From: Catellatospora vulcania
GTDB taxonomy: Bacteria; Actinomycetota; Actinomycetes; Mycobacteriales; Micromonosporaceae
NCBI RefSeq assembly: GCF_009720385.1
Contig: NZ_ML769302.1
Span: 654,937 to 718,936 of the forward strand
Length of the DNA: 64,000 bases
Reading direction: 5' to 3'
How positions within the stretch are numbered: the first letter of the stretch is position 1; each line of letters opens with the position of its first letter. A model generated the notes under the pieces. It ran no database searches, had not been told where the DNA came from, and saw nothing but the letters and a program-made list of their open reading frames with translations. Below are positions 7,472-15,968 of the stretch, in pieces. The position numbers were made by a program, and so were the translations under genes.

Positions 7472-9400
7472 CTACCTGCGCGAGTTGAGGTTGTCGGACT
7501 CGGTGCAGGCCCGGCCGGCGGGCATGGTCTGGATGTCTTCCAGCATCTCGCGGGCGTGGGCACGGCTCAGGTTCCAGGAGTACCACTGATCCGGGTTGGC
7601 CTTCAGGTCGCGGATCATCCAGCTCAGCGCGCAGCTGCGGTACGGCTCCGGCAGCTGGGCCAGGGCCGGCGCCGCGTCCGGGCCGAGCGCCCGCAGGTAC
7701 CAGAAATCGATCTTCTGGAAGCGCTCGACGTTCTGCTCGGCGATGAAGTGCTCCGGGTTCGCGGCGCCCAGGAACAGCAGCAGCCCGGCGAAGCCCGCCA
7801 CCGCCGCCCGCGGGAACCAGGTGGCCCGCAGCTTCCACCCGGCGATCGCGATCAGGATGAACACGCCGCCCAGGTAGAGCTCGACCGAGCCGAAGAACAG
7901 CCGCTCCCGGGTCCAGCCGTAGGTGTTCTGGTAGAGCCACATGCGCCAGACGGCCGAGCCGACGATCACCATGCTCAGCAGCACCAGCGCGCCGAGCAGG
8001 GTGCGCAGCAGGATGCGGTCCTGCCGGTTCTCCTTCGCCGCCCAGCGCGACACCAGGCCGATGACGACCAGGGTCAGCATGGTCACCACCAGCAGCTGGC
8101 CGAAGCCCTGCACCGCGTACTCGGAGAAGGTCAGCCCACTGGTCTTCTGGATGTAGGCCTTGTCGCCGAAGAAGAAGCGCAGCTGCACCGCGACGAACGC
8201 GGCGAACAGCAGCACCAGGCCGCCCAGCGGCAGCGCGACCTCGATGCGGCCGATGCGCCGGGTGGCGGGCCGCTCCAGCCCGGACAGGTCCGGCGGGGCC
8301 AGCACGGTGAAGATCGCACCGGCGGTGATCAGGCCGCCGACCACGGTGTACAGCACCCCGCGGAAGATGGCGCGGGCGTTGATCTCAGGCAGGATGTCGC
8401 CCAGCAGCTTCGAGAACGCCGGGTCGGCGGAGGCGAACAGCGCACCGAAGACGACCAGCAGCACGATCGTCACGAGCAGGGACAGGCCGATGCGGCCCGC
8501 GGTGCCGCTCTTCTCCCGCGTCTTCTGCCAGGCGCTCGCGCCCTTGGCCAGCCACGGGATGGACCGGAAGAAGGCCAGCGGCAGCGCCAGCGCGCCCACG
8601 ATCACGGCGCGGACCGAGTGGCCGCCGGCCACCGCCAGCGAACCGCAGGCCAGCGCGCCGAGCACGCAGAAGACGTAGAGCCAGCCCGCGTCACGGAAGG
8701 TGCCGACGGCCAGCAGCGCCACGGCGAGCACCGCCCAGCCGACCCGGACCCAGCGCTCGACCTTCGTGTCCGGCTTCGGCCCGAACCGCGCCGCATGCCA
8801 GACCGCACCCGTCATGACCAGGCCCACCAGCAGCCAGCCGATGCCGGGCCGGCTCAGCGGCAGCGCGATCGCGGTGGCCAGGCCGCCGATCAGCGCGGCG
8901 ATCCAGGCCGCCGGACCGCCCGAGTAGTCGGGCCCTTGCCAGCGCGTCTGCAGGAAACCGGGCGGGGGCGGCGGCAGCGGCGAGAACCTGGCCATGTCGG
9001 CCGGGTAGGTCTGCGGCGGCACCGCGGCTGCCGCGACCGGCACAGCAGCCGGTACGGCAGCCGGTACGGCAGCAGGTGCAGCGGTCGTCGCGGCGGCCGG
9101 GGCGGGAGTCGCCTCGGCGGCCGGGCTTTCCGTGGCGGTCGCGGTGGCCGGGGTTCCCGGGTCCGGTGCGGTCCAAGCGTCGGCCGAGGTCTCTGCCGGA
9201 GCCTGCGCCGGGGCTGCGTCGGCGGTCGGGGCCTCCGACGTGGTGGTCGGCTCCGCCTCCGGCGCGTCCGGGGCGGTGGCCGCGGCCTTGGCGGGCGTGC
9301 GCTTGCGGGCCGGTGCCTTCTTCGCCGGCACGGTCGACTCCACGGCAGGTGGCGAGGACTCGTCAGGCTGCGGTGGGGTGTCCGGAGAGGTGTCTGACAT
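7472..9400 (-). CDS. DUF4153/DUF4173-type multispanning membrane protein
   Basis: About 642 residues. The first 150 are a disordered Ala/Pro/Thr-rich tail with KKAPARKRTPAKAAA; the rest holds about twelve membrane spans. A stretch SVRAVIVGALALPLAFFRSIPWLAKG and later VLYTVVGGLITAGAIFTVL with a soluble C-terminus containing YQNTYGWTRERLFFGSVELYLG and SWMIRDLKANPDQWYSWNLSRARA-like sequence fit the DUF4153/DUF4173 family. The function of the family is unknown. The start MSDTSPDTPP has GGAG seven bases ahead and lies 38 bases inside the histidine kinase gene, so this is the third gene of a regulator-kinase-membrane protein operon. Confidence 0.8.
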   Translation of the reverse strand: MSDTSPDTPPQPDESSPPAVESTVPAKKAPARKRTPAKAAATAPDAPEAEPTTTSEAPTADAAPAQAPAETSADAWTAPDPGTPATATATESPAAEATPAPAAATTAAPAAVPAAVPAAVPVAAAAVPPQTYPADMARFSPLPPPPPGFLQTRWQGPDYSGGPAAWIAALIGGLATAIALPLSRPGIGWLLVGLVMTGAVWHAARFGPKPDTKVERWVRVGWAVLAVALLAVGTFRDAGWLYVFCVLGALACGSLAVAGGHSVRAVIVGALALPLAFFRSIPWLAKGASAWQKTREKSGTAGRIGLSLLVTIVLLVVFGALFASADPAFSKLLGDILPEINARAIFRGVLYTVVGGLITAGAIFTVLAPPDLSGLERPATRRIGRIEVALPLGGLVLLFAAFVAVQLRFFFGDKAYIQKTSGLTFSEYAVQGFGQLLVVTMLTLVVIGLVSRWAAKENRQDRILLRTLLGALVLLSMVIVGSAVWRMWLYQNTYGWTRERLFFGSVELYLGGVFILIAIAGWKLRATWFPRAAVAGFAGLLLFLGAANPEHFIAEQNVERFQKIDFWYLRALGPDAAPALAQLPEPYRSCALSWMIRDLKANPDQWYSWNLSRAHAREMLEDIQTMPAGRACTESDNLNSRR

Positions 9401-10517
9401 CGTTGGCTCCGACTTCTGCGGGCGACTGATGAGGTATGGACTTCTGGGGCAGGGTGATGCGGATGCGGCAGCCGATCCCGCCTGGCGGGTCGACGATCGC
9501 GATGGTGCCGTGGTGCAGTTCCACCGCCCAGCGGGCGATGGCGAGGCCGAGTCCCGTGCCGCCGTCGGACGACTCGGCGCTCTTGCCCCTGGTGAAACGC
9601 TCGAAGACGCGTTCCCGGAGGGCAGGCGCGATGCCCACCCCCTGGTCGAGCACTTCGAAGACGGTCTCGGTGCCGGACGGCCGGGCGCTGACGGTGACCA
9701 GCCCGCCGGCCGGACTGTGCCGGGCCGCGTTCTCCAGCAGGTTCGCGAAGACCTGGTGCAGGCGCGCCGGGTCGGCGTTGATGGTGTGCGGGTCGACGTC
9801 GTGCAGCCGGAACCGGGTCGCGGGGGCGTTCAGGCTCGCCTCCTCGACGACCCGGGCCAGGAACTCCGCGACCGGCATCGGCACCCGGCGCAGCGTCGCC
9901 GCACCGGCGTCGACCTTCGACAGGTCCAGCAGCTCGGTCACCAGCCGGGCCAGCCGCTCGGTCTGCGCCAGCGCGGTGCGCAGCGTCGCCGGGTCGGGTT
10001 CGCTCACCCCGTCGACGATGTTCTCCAGCACCCCGTGCAGTGCGGTGATCGGCGTACGCAGCTCGTGCGACACGTTCGCGATCAGCTCGCGCCGCTGCTG
10101 GTCGCTGGCGGCGAGGTCGGCCGCCATCAGGTTGAAGGCGCGGGCCAGCTCGCCGACCTCGTCCCGGCTGGTGGCGCGGACCCGGCGGCTGTAGTCGCCC
10201 CGGGCCATCGCCCGCGCCGCCGCGGTCATCTGGCGCAGCGGCTTGGTCATGCCGTGCGCCAGCACCTGCAGCGTGATCACCCCGACCAGGGCGGCCGAGA
10301 TGGCGACCGGCCAGTTGACGAACCCGAGCCGCCCCCAGAACACCAGCAGGCCGGTCGCGCCGGAGATGCCGAGCAGGATGGCCAGCTTCAGCTTGATCGA
10401 CCGGAACGGGTCGAGCGGGCGCGGCAGCCGGTCCAGCGCCCGGTTGGACAGCACGATCAGCGGCCCCAGCACCCGGTACATGGGGTGGGTGAGCCAGTCC
10501 AGGACACGTTCGATCAC
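9363..10517 (-). CDS. Sensor histidine kinase (HAMP, HisKA, HATPase)
   Basis: About 384 residues. Two membrane spans (about residues 42-61 and 67-89) with almost no extracellular loop are followed by a HAMP domain, the H box IANVSHELRTPITALHG with the phosphorylated His near 151, and the N and G boxes (NLLENAARHS, DQGVGI, GGTGLGLAIARW). The lack of an outer sensor domain suggests that it senses the membrane, a partner protein or the neighbouring DUF4153 protein; that is inference. It starts with GTG overlapping the stop of the response regulator gene (GTGA). Confidence 0.9.
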   Translation of the reverse strand: MIERVLDWLTHPMYRVLGPLIVLSNRALDRLPRPLDPFRSIKLKLAILLGISGATGLLVFWGRLGFVNWPVAISAALVGVITLQVLAHGMTKPLRQMTAAARAMARGDYSRRVRATSRDEVGELARAFNLMAADLAASDQQRRELIANVSHELRTPITALHGVLENIVDGVSEPDPATLRTALAQTERLARLVTELLDLSKVDAGAATLRRVPMPVAEFLARVVEEASLNAPATRFRLHDVDPHTINADPARLHQVFANLLENAARHSPAGGLVTVSARPSGTETVFEVLDQGVGIAPALRERVFERFTRGKSAESSDGGTGLGLAIARWAVELHHGTIAIVDPPGGIGCRIRITLPQKSIPHQSPAEVGANDVRHLSGHPTAA

Positions 10518-11191
10518 GTGGTTTCGGCTTCCAGGGCGTATCCGACTCCGTGCACCGTGCGGATCAGGTCGGCACCCAGCTTGCGGCGCAGCGCCTTGAT
10601 GTGGGAATCGACCGTGCGGGTGCCGTAGCCCTCGGCCCAGCCCCAGATCTCGGCCAGCAGCCGCTCCCGCGGCAGCACCGCCCGGTGCCGCTCGGCGAGG
10701 TAAACCAGCAGGTCGTACTCGGTCGGGGTGAGGTGCGCCTCGGCGCCGTCCCGGCGCACCCGGCGCTCCGACCGGATGATCTCCAGGGGGCCCAGCTTGA
10801 TCGGCGCGTCCGGCGCGGTGGACCGCTCGGCCCGGCGCATGAGCGCGTGCACCCGGGCGGCGAGCACCCGCATCGAGAACGGCTTGGTGAGGTAGTCGTC
10901 CGCGCCCACGGCGAGCCCGACCAGCAGGTCGTTCTCGTCGTCGCGGGCGGTGAGCATGAGCACCGGCACCGGCCGCTGCGCCTGCACCCGGCGGCAGACC
11001 TCCAGCCCGTCGAAGCCCGGCAGCATCAGGTCCAGCACGATCAGGTCCGGCTTCAGCCGCCCCGCGGCCTCCACGGCGGCGGGACCGGTCCCGGCGTGCG
11101 CGACCGCGAAACCTTCGGCCCGCAGCCGGGCGATCACCGACCCGGCGATGGTGGGATCGTCCTCCACCACCAGGACGCGACGTTCACTCAT
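10514..11191 (-). CDS. OmpR/PhoB-family response regulator
   Basis: About 225 residues. The receiver domain shows VVEDD, the phospho-acceptor region LIVLDLMLPGFDG (Asp near 53), the Thr of MLTARDDEND and the Lys of TKPFSMRVL. The C-terminal winged helix ends in the usual TVDSHIKALRRKLGADLIRTVHGVGYALE. It forms a pair with the kinase that overlaps it. TACAGT eight bases ahead of the ATG, without a Shine-Dalgarno site, suggests a leaderless operon mRNA. Confidence 0.95.
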   Translation of the reverse strand: MSERRVLVVEDDPTIAGSVIARLRAEGFAVAHAGTGPAAVEAAGRLKPDLIVLDLMLPGFDGLEVCRRVQAQRPVPVLMLTARDDENDLLVGLAVGADDYLTKPFSMRVLAARVHALMRRAERSTAPDAPIKLGPLEIIRSERRVRRDGAEAHLTPTEYDLLVYLAERHRAVLPRERLLAEIWGWAEGYGTRTVDSHIKALRRKLGADLIRTVHGVGYALEAETT

Positions 11192-11199
11192 GACCAGGG

Positions 11200-11205
11200 A
11201 CTGTA
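11200..11205 (-). promoter_or_regulatory. Candidate -10 element of the two-component operon
   Basis: TACAGT on the minus strand lies eight bases upstream of the response regulator ATG at 11191, which fits a leaderless transcript. Confidence 0.45.
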
Positions 11206-11377
11206 GCGGTCACCTGTGCGGATCCTCAGTCCCAGTTGTGAAGGACTTGTGCGCGGCCATGGTGCGAGCGCACCGGCGGCCGCGCCGAGCGTCCCCTATT
11301 TGACCTGGGGAAGCTTCCTAACCGCAGATTGGTGCTGCACTCTGGAGATGTCACACGGGCACCGATAGAGAGGACGG

Positions 11378-11944
11378 GTGACAACGATGACCCATCCGCT
11401 GCTCCGGCCTCAGCCGCTGCGCCCCTGGCAGTTCGAGGACCTGCTCGACTCGCCGGACGACGGCTACCGGTACGAGATCTTCGACGGGACCCTGCTCGTG
11501 ACCCCACCACCTCCGCTGCCTCACGCGAACCTTGTCTACCGGCTGCGTCGTGCCCTTGATCGGCAGGCGCCCGATGCGCTGGCCGTGAGCGAAAACATCG
11601 CCGTGCTACGTCCGGACGGCACCTCTTTCTTCATCCCCGATCTGGTGATCTTCGACGCCGGCCTGCTCGACAGCTCGCTCCCGGCGCTGCCCCCGGCCGG
11701 GGTGAAGCTCGTAATCGAAGTGGTATCGCCGAGCAACCCCAGCAACGATCTGGTGCTCAAGCGTTCCGGTTACGCGATGATCGGCGTCGCCGAGTACTGG
11801 ATCGTCGACTCACGGTCCCAGGAGGTTCTGGCGCTCACCCAGCCACGTTCGGATGGCTACCTCGCTGAGGAGAAGCGCACCGGCACGATGAGCGGTGCCG
11901 CGCCGTTCCCGTACGAGCTGGATCTAGCCAAGATCTTCGCCTGA
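11378..11944 (+). CDS. Uma2-family protein (PD-(D/E)XK nuclease fold)
   Basis: About 188 residues. It shows the Uma2/DUF820 pattern YRYEIFDGTLLVTPPPPLPHA, then IPDLVIFD and KLVIEVVSPSNPSNDLVLKRSGYAMIGV, with the Asp, Glu and Lys that form a restriction-nuclease-like metal site, and ends PFPYELDLAKIF. The biological role of Uma2 proteins is unsettled; they occur in many copies in actinomycetes and cyanobacteria. The GTG start has GAGAGG five bases ahead; an ATG three codons later is possible. It is a single gene flanked by a strong terminator. Confidence 0.85.
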   Translation: MTTMTHPLLRPQPLRPWQFEDLLDSPDDGYRYEIFDGTLLVTPPPPLPHANLVYRLRRALDRQAPDALAVSENIAVLRPDGTSFFIPDLVIFDAGLLDSSLPALPPAGVKLVIEVVSPSNPSNDLVLKRSGYAMIGVAEYWIVDSRSQEVLALTQPRSDGYLAEEKRTGTMSGAAPFPYELDLAKIFA

Positions 11945-11951
11945 ACAGCGA

Positions 11952-11984
11952 AACGGCCGGGCAGCTCGCGGCTGCCCGGCCGTT
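11952..11984. terminator. Bidirectional hairpin between convergent genes
   Basis: AACGGCCGGGCAGC at 11952-11965 is mirrored perfectly at 11971-11984 with a five-base loop. It separates the Uma2 gene from the convergent sugar transferase gene and can stop both. Confidence 0.75.
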
Positions 11985-11996
11985 CTGAGGTCTTCG

Positions 11997-13565
11997 TCAG
12001 TACGCGCCCTTGCGGCGCAGCACCACGCCGACGGTGCGCCACAGGATGCTCAGGTCGTACGCCAGGGACCAGTTGTCGACGTAGTAGAGGTCCAGCCGGA
12101 CCGCCTCGTCCCAGCTCAGGTCGGAGCGGCCGGAGACCTGCCACAGGCCGGTCATGCCGGGCCGCACCAGCAGCCGGCGGCGCACGTCGCCGAGGTAGTC
12201 GCCGTCGTCGGCGGGCAGCGGGCGCGGCCCGACCAGCGACATCTCGCCCTTGAGCACGTTGATCAGCTGGGGCAGCTCGTCGATCGAGCTGGCCCGCAGG
12301 AAGCGCCCGACCGGGGTGACCCGCGGATCGTCACGGATCTTGAAGAGCATGCCGTCGCCCTCGTTCTGGGCTTCGAGCTTGCTCTTGCGCTCCTCGGCGT
12401 CGGTGTACATGGTGCGGAACTTCCACACCTTGAACACCCGGCCCTCGTGGCCGACCCGCAGCTGCCGGAAGAACGCCGGGCCGCGGTCGGTGATCGAGAT
12501 GGCCAGCGAGATCACCAGCAGCAGCGGGGCGAGCAGCAGCAGGCCGAAGAAGGCGGCGACCCGGTCCAGCAGGTTCTTGGCCAGCCAGGCCATGCCGGAG
12601 AGCTTGGGCTCCTCGACGTGCAGCAGCGGCAGGCCCTCGATCGGGCGGATGTGCACCCGGGGCCCGGCGATGTCGGTGAGCTGCGGCGCGACCACCAGGT
12701 CGATGCCGGTGCCCTCCAGCTGCCAGGCCAGGCGGCGCAGCTCGTCGGGCTCCGCGCCGGCCGAGCCGCACACCGCGATGGTGTCGGCGCGCAGTTCGTG
12801 TACGAGGTCGACGAGGTTGCGGCCGTAGTGCACCGGCACCGGAGCCTGGGCCCGGCGGGAGGCCGGCAGGTGCTCGTGCAGGTGGATGGCGACGGGCACC
12901 AGCCCGGCCTTCGGGTTGCGCGAGACGACCTTGTAGACGAAGAGCGTCTCGGGCAGCGAACCGACCAGCAGCATCCGGTATGTGGCCAGCCTGCCTCGGC
13001 GGCGCACCACGTACAGGGCGCGGCGGGCGAGCAGGCGCATGCCGAAGATGTACGCCATCGCGGCGATGATCACGAAGCCGACGGTGCCGCGGGACAGACC
13101 CTCGCCGGGCCCGGCCTTCTGGAAACCGAAGGCGAGGAAGGAGACGGTCGCCGCGACGGCGATGGTGGCGCGGAAGACCCGCTTGAACTCGTCGGTGCCC
13201 AGACCGATCACGCGCCGGTCGTATGCGCCGTTGCCCCAGAGCAGCAGCAGCCAGATCAACGGCATGATGCCGTACGCGACCAGCTGGAACTGCACGATCT
13301 GGTCGAAACCGGAGGTGACCCGATTGATCGAGAACTGGGAGATCGCGGTCCAGCTCGCCGCCATCGCACAGAGCACGTCGCCGATGACCAGGCACAGGAT
13401 GTACGGCCGGTGCCAGCGGGCCCGGCGCGCGGTAGGCCGGGCGAACGCGTTGCGGGCGACGCCGTTGGTCTTGGGCACGGGGGGCAGCTCGTATCGGTCG
13501 GCTACGTAATCCGGGACATTCGACCGCTTGGGCACGGTGGTCGGGTGCTTCAGGCTCGTCGTCAC
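11997..13565 (-). CDS. Polyprenyl-phosphate sugar phosphotransferase (exopolysaccharide initiation)
   Basis: About 522 residues. The N-terminal half has four to five membrane spans and a nucleotide-binding-like segment (YRMLLVGSLPETLFVY). The C-terminal third is the bacterial sugar transferase domain: RVAAFFGLLLLAPLLLVISLAI, then VWKFRTMYTDAEE, DELPQLINVLKGEMSLVGPRP and RPGMTGLWQVSGR. Such enzymes load the first sugar phosphate onto undecaprenyl phosphate at the inner membrane. The start is uncertain: I prefer a GTG (VTTSLKHPTT) downstream of GGGAGG; an ATG at 13664 would add 33 residues with little protein-like character. Confidence 0.85.
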   Translation of the reverse strand: MTTSLKHPTTVPKRSNVPDYVADRYELPPVPKTNGVARNAFARPTARRARWHRPYILCLVIGDVLCAMAASWTAISQFSINRVTSGFDQIVQFQLVAYGIMPLIWLLLLWGNGAYDRRVIGLGTDEFKRVFRATIAVAATVSFLAFGFQKAGPGEGLSRGTVGFVIIAAMAYIFGMRLLARRALYVVRRRGRLATYRMLLVGSLPETLFVYKVVSRNPKAGLVPVAIHLHEHLPASRRAQAPVPVHYGRNLVDLVHELRADTIAVCGSAGAEPDELRRLAWQLEGTGIDLVVAPQLTDIAGPRVHIRPIEGLPLLHVEEPKLSGMAWLAKNLLDRVAAFFGLLLLAPLLLVISLAISITDRGPAFFRQLRVGHEGRVFKVWKFRTMYTDAEERKSKLEAQNEGDGMLFKIRDDPRVTPVGRFLRASSIDELPQLINVLKGEMSLVGPRPLPADDGDYLGDVRRRLLVRPGMTGLWQVSGRSDLSWDEAVRLDLYYVDNWSLAYDLSILWRTVGVVLRRKGAY

Positions 13566-13745
13566 CTCACCTGGGTCCTCCCGTGCGTCACGTTCCTGCC
13601 CGGTGGCGCCGGCAGGTGCTGCAGCCCTGCGATGGGAACGTGCGGCAGGACGGGTGTCGCCCACATCGTTCAGTCTCGCATGGTTTGTCCGGGGTCGGGG
13701 GAGACACCGTGTTGGCGATGCGTCCGAAGACTCCAGGACCGGGAC

Positions 13746-13751
13746 ACTATA
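13746..13751 (-). promoter_or_regulatory. Candidate -10 element for the sugar transferase gene
   Basis: TATAGT on the minus strand lies about 180 bases before the chosen start of the sugar transferase gene (about 80 before the alternative start). It is the only good TANNNT word in this gap; a -35 element is not clear. Confidence 0.3.
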
Positions 13752-13772
13752 CGAACTGGGCTGTGCGTGACA

Positions 13773-14627
13773 CTAGCGCAGGAGTCTGGAAAGTCGACGG
13801 TCTGCGAGCGGTTTTCCGCCGGTTTGGCAGGTGGGGCAGTACTGCAGGCTCGAATCGGCGAACGAGACCTCACGCACCGTATCGCCGCACACCGGGCAGG
13901 GTTGCCCCGTCCGGCCGTGCACCCGCAGCCCGGCCCGCTTCTCGGACTTCAGCGTCGCCGCCTTCTGCCCGACCGAGCGCTCCAGCGCCTCCTTCAGCAC
14001 CTTCTGTACCGCTTCGTACAGGTTCTCCAGCTGCCCGGGAGACAGCCGGTCGGCCCGCGCGAACGGCGAGATGCGGGCGACGTGCAGGATCTCGTCGGAG
14101 TAGGCGTTGCCGATCCCGGAGAGCACCTGCTGGTCCCGCAGCACCCCTTTGATCTGTGAGTTGAGGGGGCGCAGCAACTCGGTCAGACCCGCCAGGTCCA
14201 GGCCGAGCGCGTCCGGCCCGAGCCGGGCGACACCGGGCACCTGGTTCACGTCGGTCACCAGGTACGCCGAGAGCTTCTTGCGGGTGCCGGCCTCGGTCAG
14301 GTCGAAGCCCGACCGGTCGGCCAGCCGCACCCGCAGCGCGATCGGCCCGCTGCCCGGTTTGAGCAACGTGTCCGGCAGCGCGTCGCGGTAGTGCAGCCAG
14401 CCCGCACGGGCCAGGTGGATCACCAGGTGCAGGTCCCCGAGCTCGATGTCGAGGAACTTGCCGTGCCGGCCGGCACCGGTGATCGTCAGTCCATGGGTCG
14501 CGGACAGGGGCGGGTCGAACGTCTTGAGGGCGCTGATCGCAGACACGTCGACCCGCTCGACGCGCTGGCCGACCGCTCGCTCGCGCAGGTACGCGGCGAG
14601 CGCCTCCACCTCGGGCAACTCGGGCAC
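13773..14627 (-). CDS. Fpg/Nei-family DNA glycosylase
   Basis: About 284 residues. The GTG-started protein begins PELPEVEAL, where Pro1 after Met removal is the catalytic nucleophile and the following Glu is needed for base excision. GRHGKFLDIEL supplies the conserved Lys, LSGIGNAYSDEIL the helix-two-turn-helix, and CPVCGDTVREVSFADSSLQYC with CPTCQ the zinc finger. It removes oxidised bases and nicks the DNA. Actinomycetes carry several paralogues, so I do not assign mutM or nei. TAGCGT seven bases ahead of the GTG suggests a leaderless mRNA. Confidence 0.9.
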   Translation of the reverse strand: MPELPEVEALAAYLRERAVGQRVERVDVSAISALKTFDPPLSATHGLTITGAGRHGKFLDIELGDLHLVIHLARAGWLHYRDALPDTLLKPGSGPIALRVRLADRSGFDLTEAGTRKKLSAYLVTDVNQVPGVARLGPDALGLDLAGLTELLRPLNSQIKGVLRDQQVLSGIGNAYSDEILHVARISPFARADRLSPGQLENLYEAVQKVLKEALERSVGQKAATLKSEKRAGLRVHGRTGQPCPVCGDTVREVSFADSSLQYCPTCQTGGKPLADRRLSRLLR

Positions 14628-14634
14628 GGCGCTA

Positions 14635-14652
14635 ACGCTACCGTTCTAGGGT
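14635..14652. promoter_or_regulatory. Back-to-back -10 elements for the Fpg/Nei gene and the glycosyltransferase gene
   Basis: On the minus strand TAGCGT (14635-14640) is seven bases before the glycosylase GTG. On the plus strand TAGGGT (14647-14652) precedes a short leader with AGGA before the TTG start at 14678. The two promoters lie within 18 bases of each other. Confidence 0.4.
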
Positions 14653-14677
14653 CAGCCGAGCAGAGAGCAGGAAACCG

Positions 14678-15832
14678 TTGAAGGTCGTGGTCGCCCACAA
14701 TCGGTACCGCTCCGAGCTGCCCTCGGGCGAGAACGTCATCGTCGACCTGGAGATGGCGCAGCTGGAAGCGGCCGGGGTCACCGTGCTGCCGTTCCTGCGC
14801 AGTTCCGATGACATCCCGTCGCTGTCGGCCGCGCAGAAGGTGCTGCTGCCGATCTCCCCGATCTGGGCCCCCTCCGCGCAGAAGGACCTGGCCAGGCTGC
14901 TCCGCGAGGAGCGCCCGGACGTGCTGCACCTGCACAACCCGTACCCCCTGCTGTCGCCCTGGGTGGTGCGCACCGCCCACGCGCACGGCGTGCCGGTGGT
15001 GCAGACCGTGCACAACTACCGCCAGGTATGCGCACCCGGCCTGTACTTCCGCGACGGCCATGCCTGCCACGAGTGCCGGGGCAAGGCGTTCGCGCTGCCC
15101 GCGATCAAGCACAAGTGCTACCGGGGCTCCACCGCGCAGAGCGCGATCATGGCGACCACGCTCGCGGTGCACCGCTCGACCTGGCGCTCGGTCGACCGCT
15201 ACATCGCGCTGACCGAGGCCATCGCCGACCATCTGCGCGATTACGGCATCACCGACCGCCAGATCACGGTCAAGCCGAACGCGGTGGAGGACCCAGGTCC
15301 GCCCCCGGCGGCCGGCGACGGCCTGCTCTTCGCCGCCCGGCTGTCCCCGGAGAAGGGGCTCGGCCTGCTGCTGGACGCGTGGCGGCGGCACCCCGACGGC
15401 GCGTTGGGCCGACTCCGGATCGCCGGGGACGGCGAGCTGCGCCCCCTGGCCGAGCAGGTGGCCGCCGAGCGCGCCGACGTCGAGTACCTCGGCCCGATGG
15501 ACCGCATGGGGGTCCGCGCCGCACTGCGCACCTCCGCCATGGTCGCCGTGCCGTCTACCTGGCACGACGTGCTACCGACCGCGATCCTCGAAGCGCTGGC
15601 GAACGGCCGCCCGGTGATCGGTACCAACCTCGGCGGCATCCCGTACCTGATCGACAACGCCGGCTTCGCGGTCCCGCCCACCGTCGACGACTGGGCCGCG
15701 GCCCTGCCCGACGCCCTGAAGGCCGCTCCCACCCTCACCGACGTGGCCCGCCGCCGCTACCTCGACACCTTCCACCCCGACGTCGTCACCGGCCAGCTCC
15801 TCGCCGTCTACGACTCCCTCCGCCGTCCCTGA
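14678..15832 (+). CDS. Family 4 glycosyltransferase (GT-B fold)
   Basis: About 384 residues. It shows the N-terminal VVVAHNRYRSELPSGEN loop, LHLHNPYPLLSPWVV, a Cys-rich insert (CAPGLYFRDG, CHECRGKAF, KHKCYRG) that could bind a metal, and the C-terminal nucleotide-sugar site with FAARLSPEKGLGLLLDAW and EALANGRPVIGTNLGGIPYLI. It probably adds a sugar to a surface polysaccharide, in keeping with the sugar transferase gene close by. It starts at TTG with AGGA seven bases ahead. The Cys-rich insert is seen in some exopolysaccharide glycosyltransferases. Confidence 0.85.
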   Translation: MKVVVAHNRYRSELPSGENVIVDLEMAQLEAAGVTVLPFLRSSDDIPSLSAAQKVLLPISPIWAPSAQKDLARLLREERPDVLHLHNPYPLLSPWVVRTAHAHGVPVVQTVHNYRQVCAPGLYFRDGHACHECRGKAFALPAIKHKCYRGSTAQSAIMATTLAVHRSTWRSVDRYIALTEAIADHLRDYGITDRQITVKPNAVEDPGPPPAAGDGLLFAARLSPEKGLGLLLDAWRRHPDGALGRLRIAGDGELRPLAEQVAAERADVEYLGPMDRMGVRAALRTSAMVAVPSTWHDVLPTAILEALANGRPVIGTNLGGIPYLIDNAGFAVPPTVDDWAAALPDALKAAPTLTDVARRRYLDTFHPDVVTGQLLAVYDSLRRP

Positions 15833-15862
15833 CCCGCCGCGCTCCCAGCCGCGTGCCGCCCA

Positions 15863-15939
15863 TGATCGGCGGACCTGCCCGGCACCTGTGGGTATCCGCG
15901 CGCAAGATACGCACAGGTGCCTGGCAAGTCGAACGATCA
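15863..15939. repeat. Long imperfect inverted repeat (hairpin family C)
   Basis: TGATCGGCGGACCTGCCCGG at 15863 onward pairs with the region ending at 15939 (23 of 28 positions match), and an inner GTATC/GATAC pair extends the stem toward a nine-base loop. It lies between the convergent glycosyltransferase and ATPase genes. It may be a bidirectional terminator or a mobile palindromic element. Confidence 0.65.
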
Positions 15940-15968
15940 AGGCCGCGCCGGTCAAGGTCGACCGACAG

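Noticed and set aside
11997-15832. Exopolysaccharide biosynthesis cluster
   Set aside because: Only one initiating sugar transferase and one glycosyltransferase are present, in opposite directions and separated by a DNA repair gene; polymerase and flippase genes are missing.
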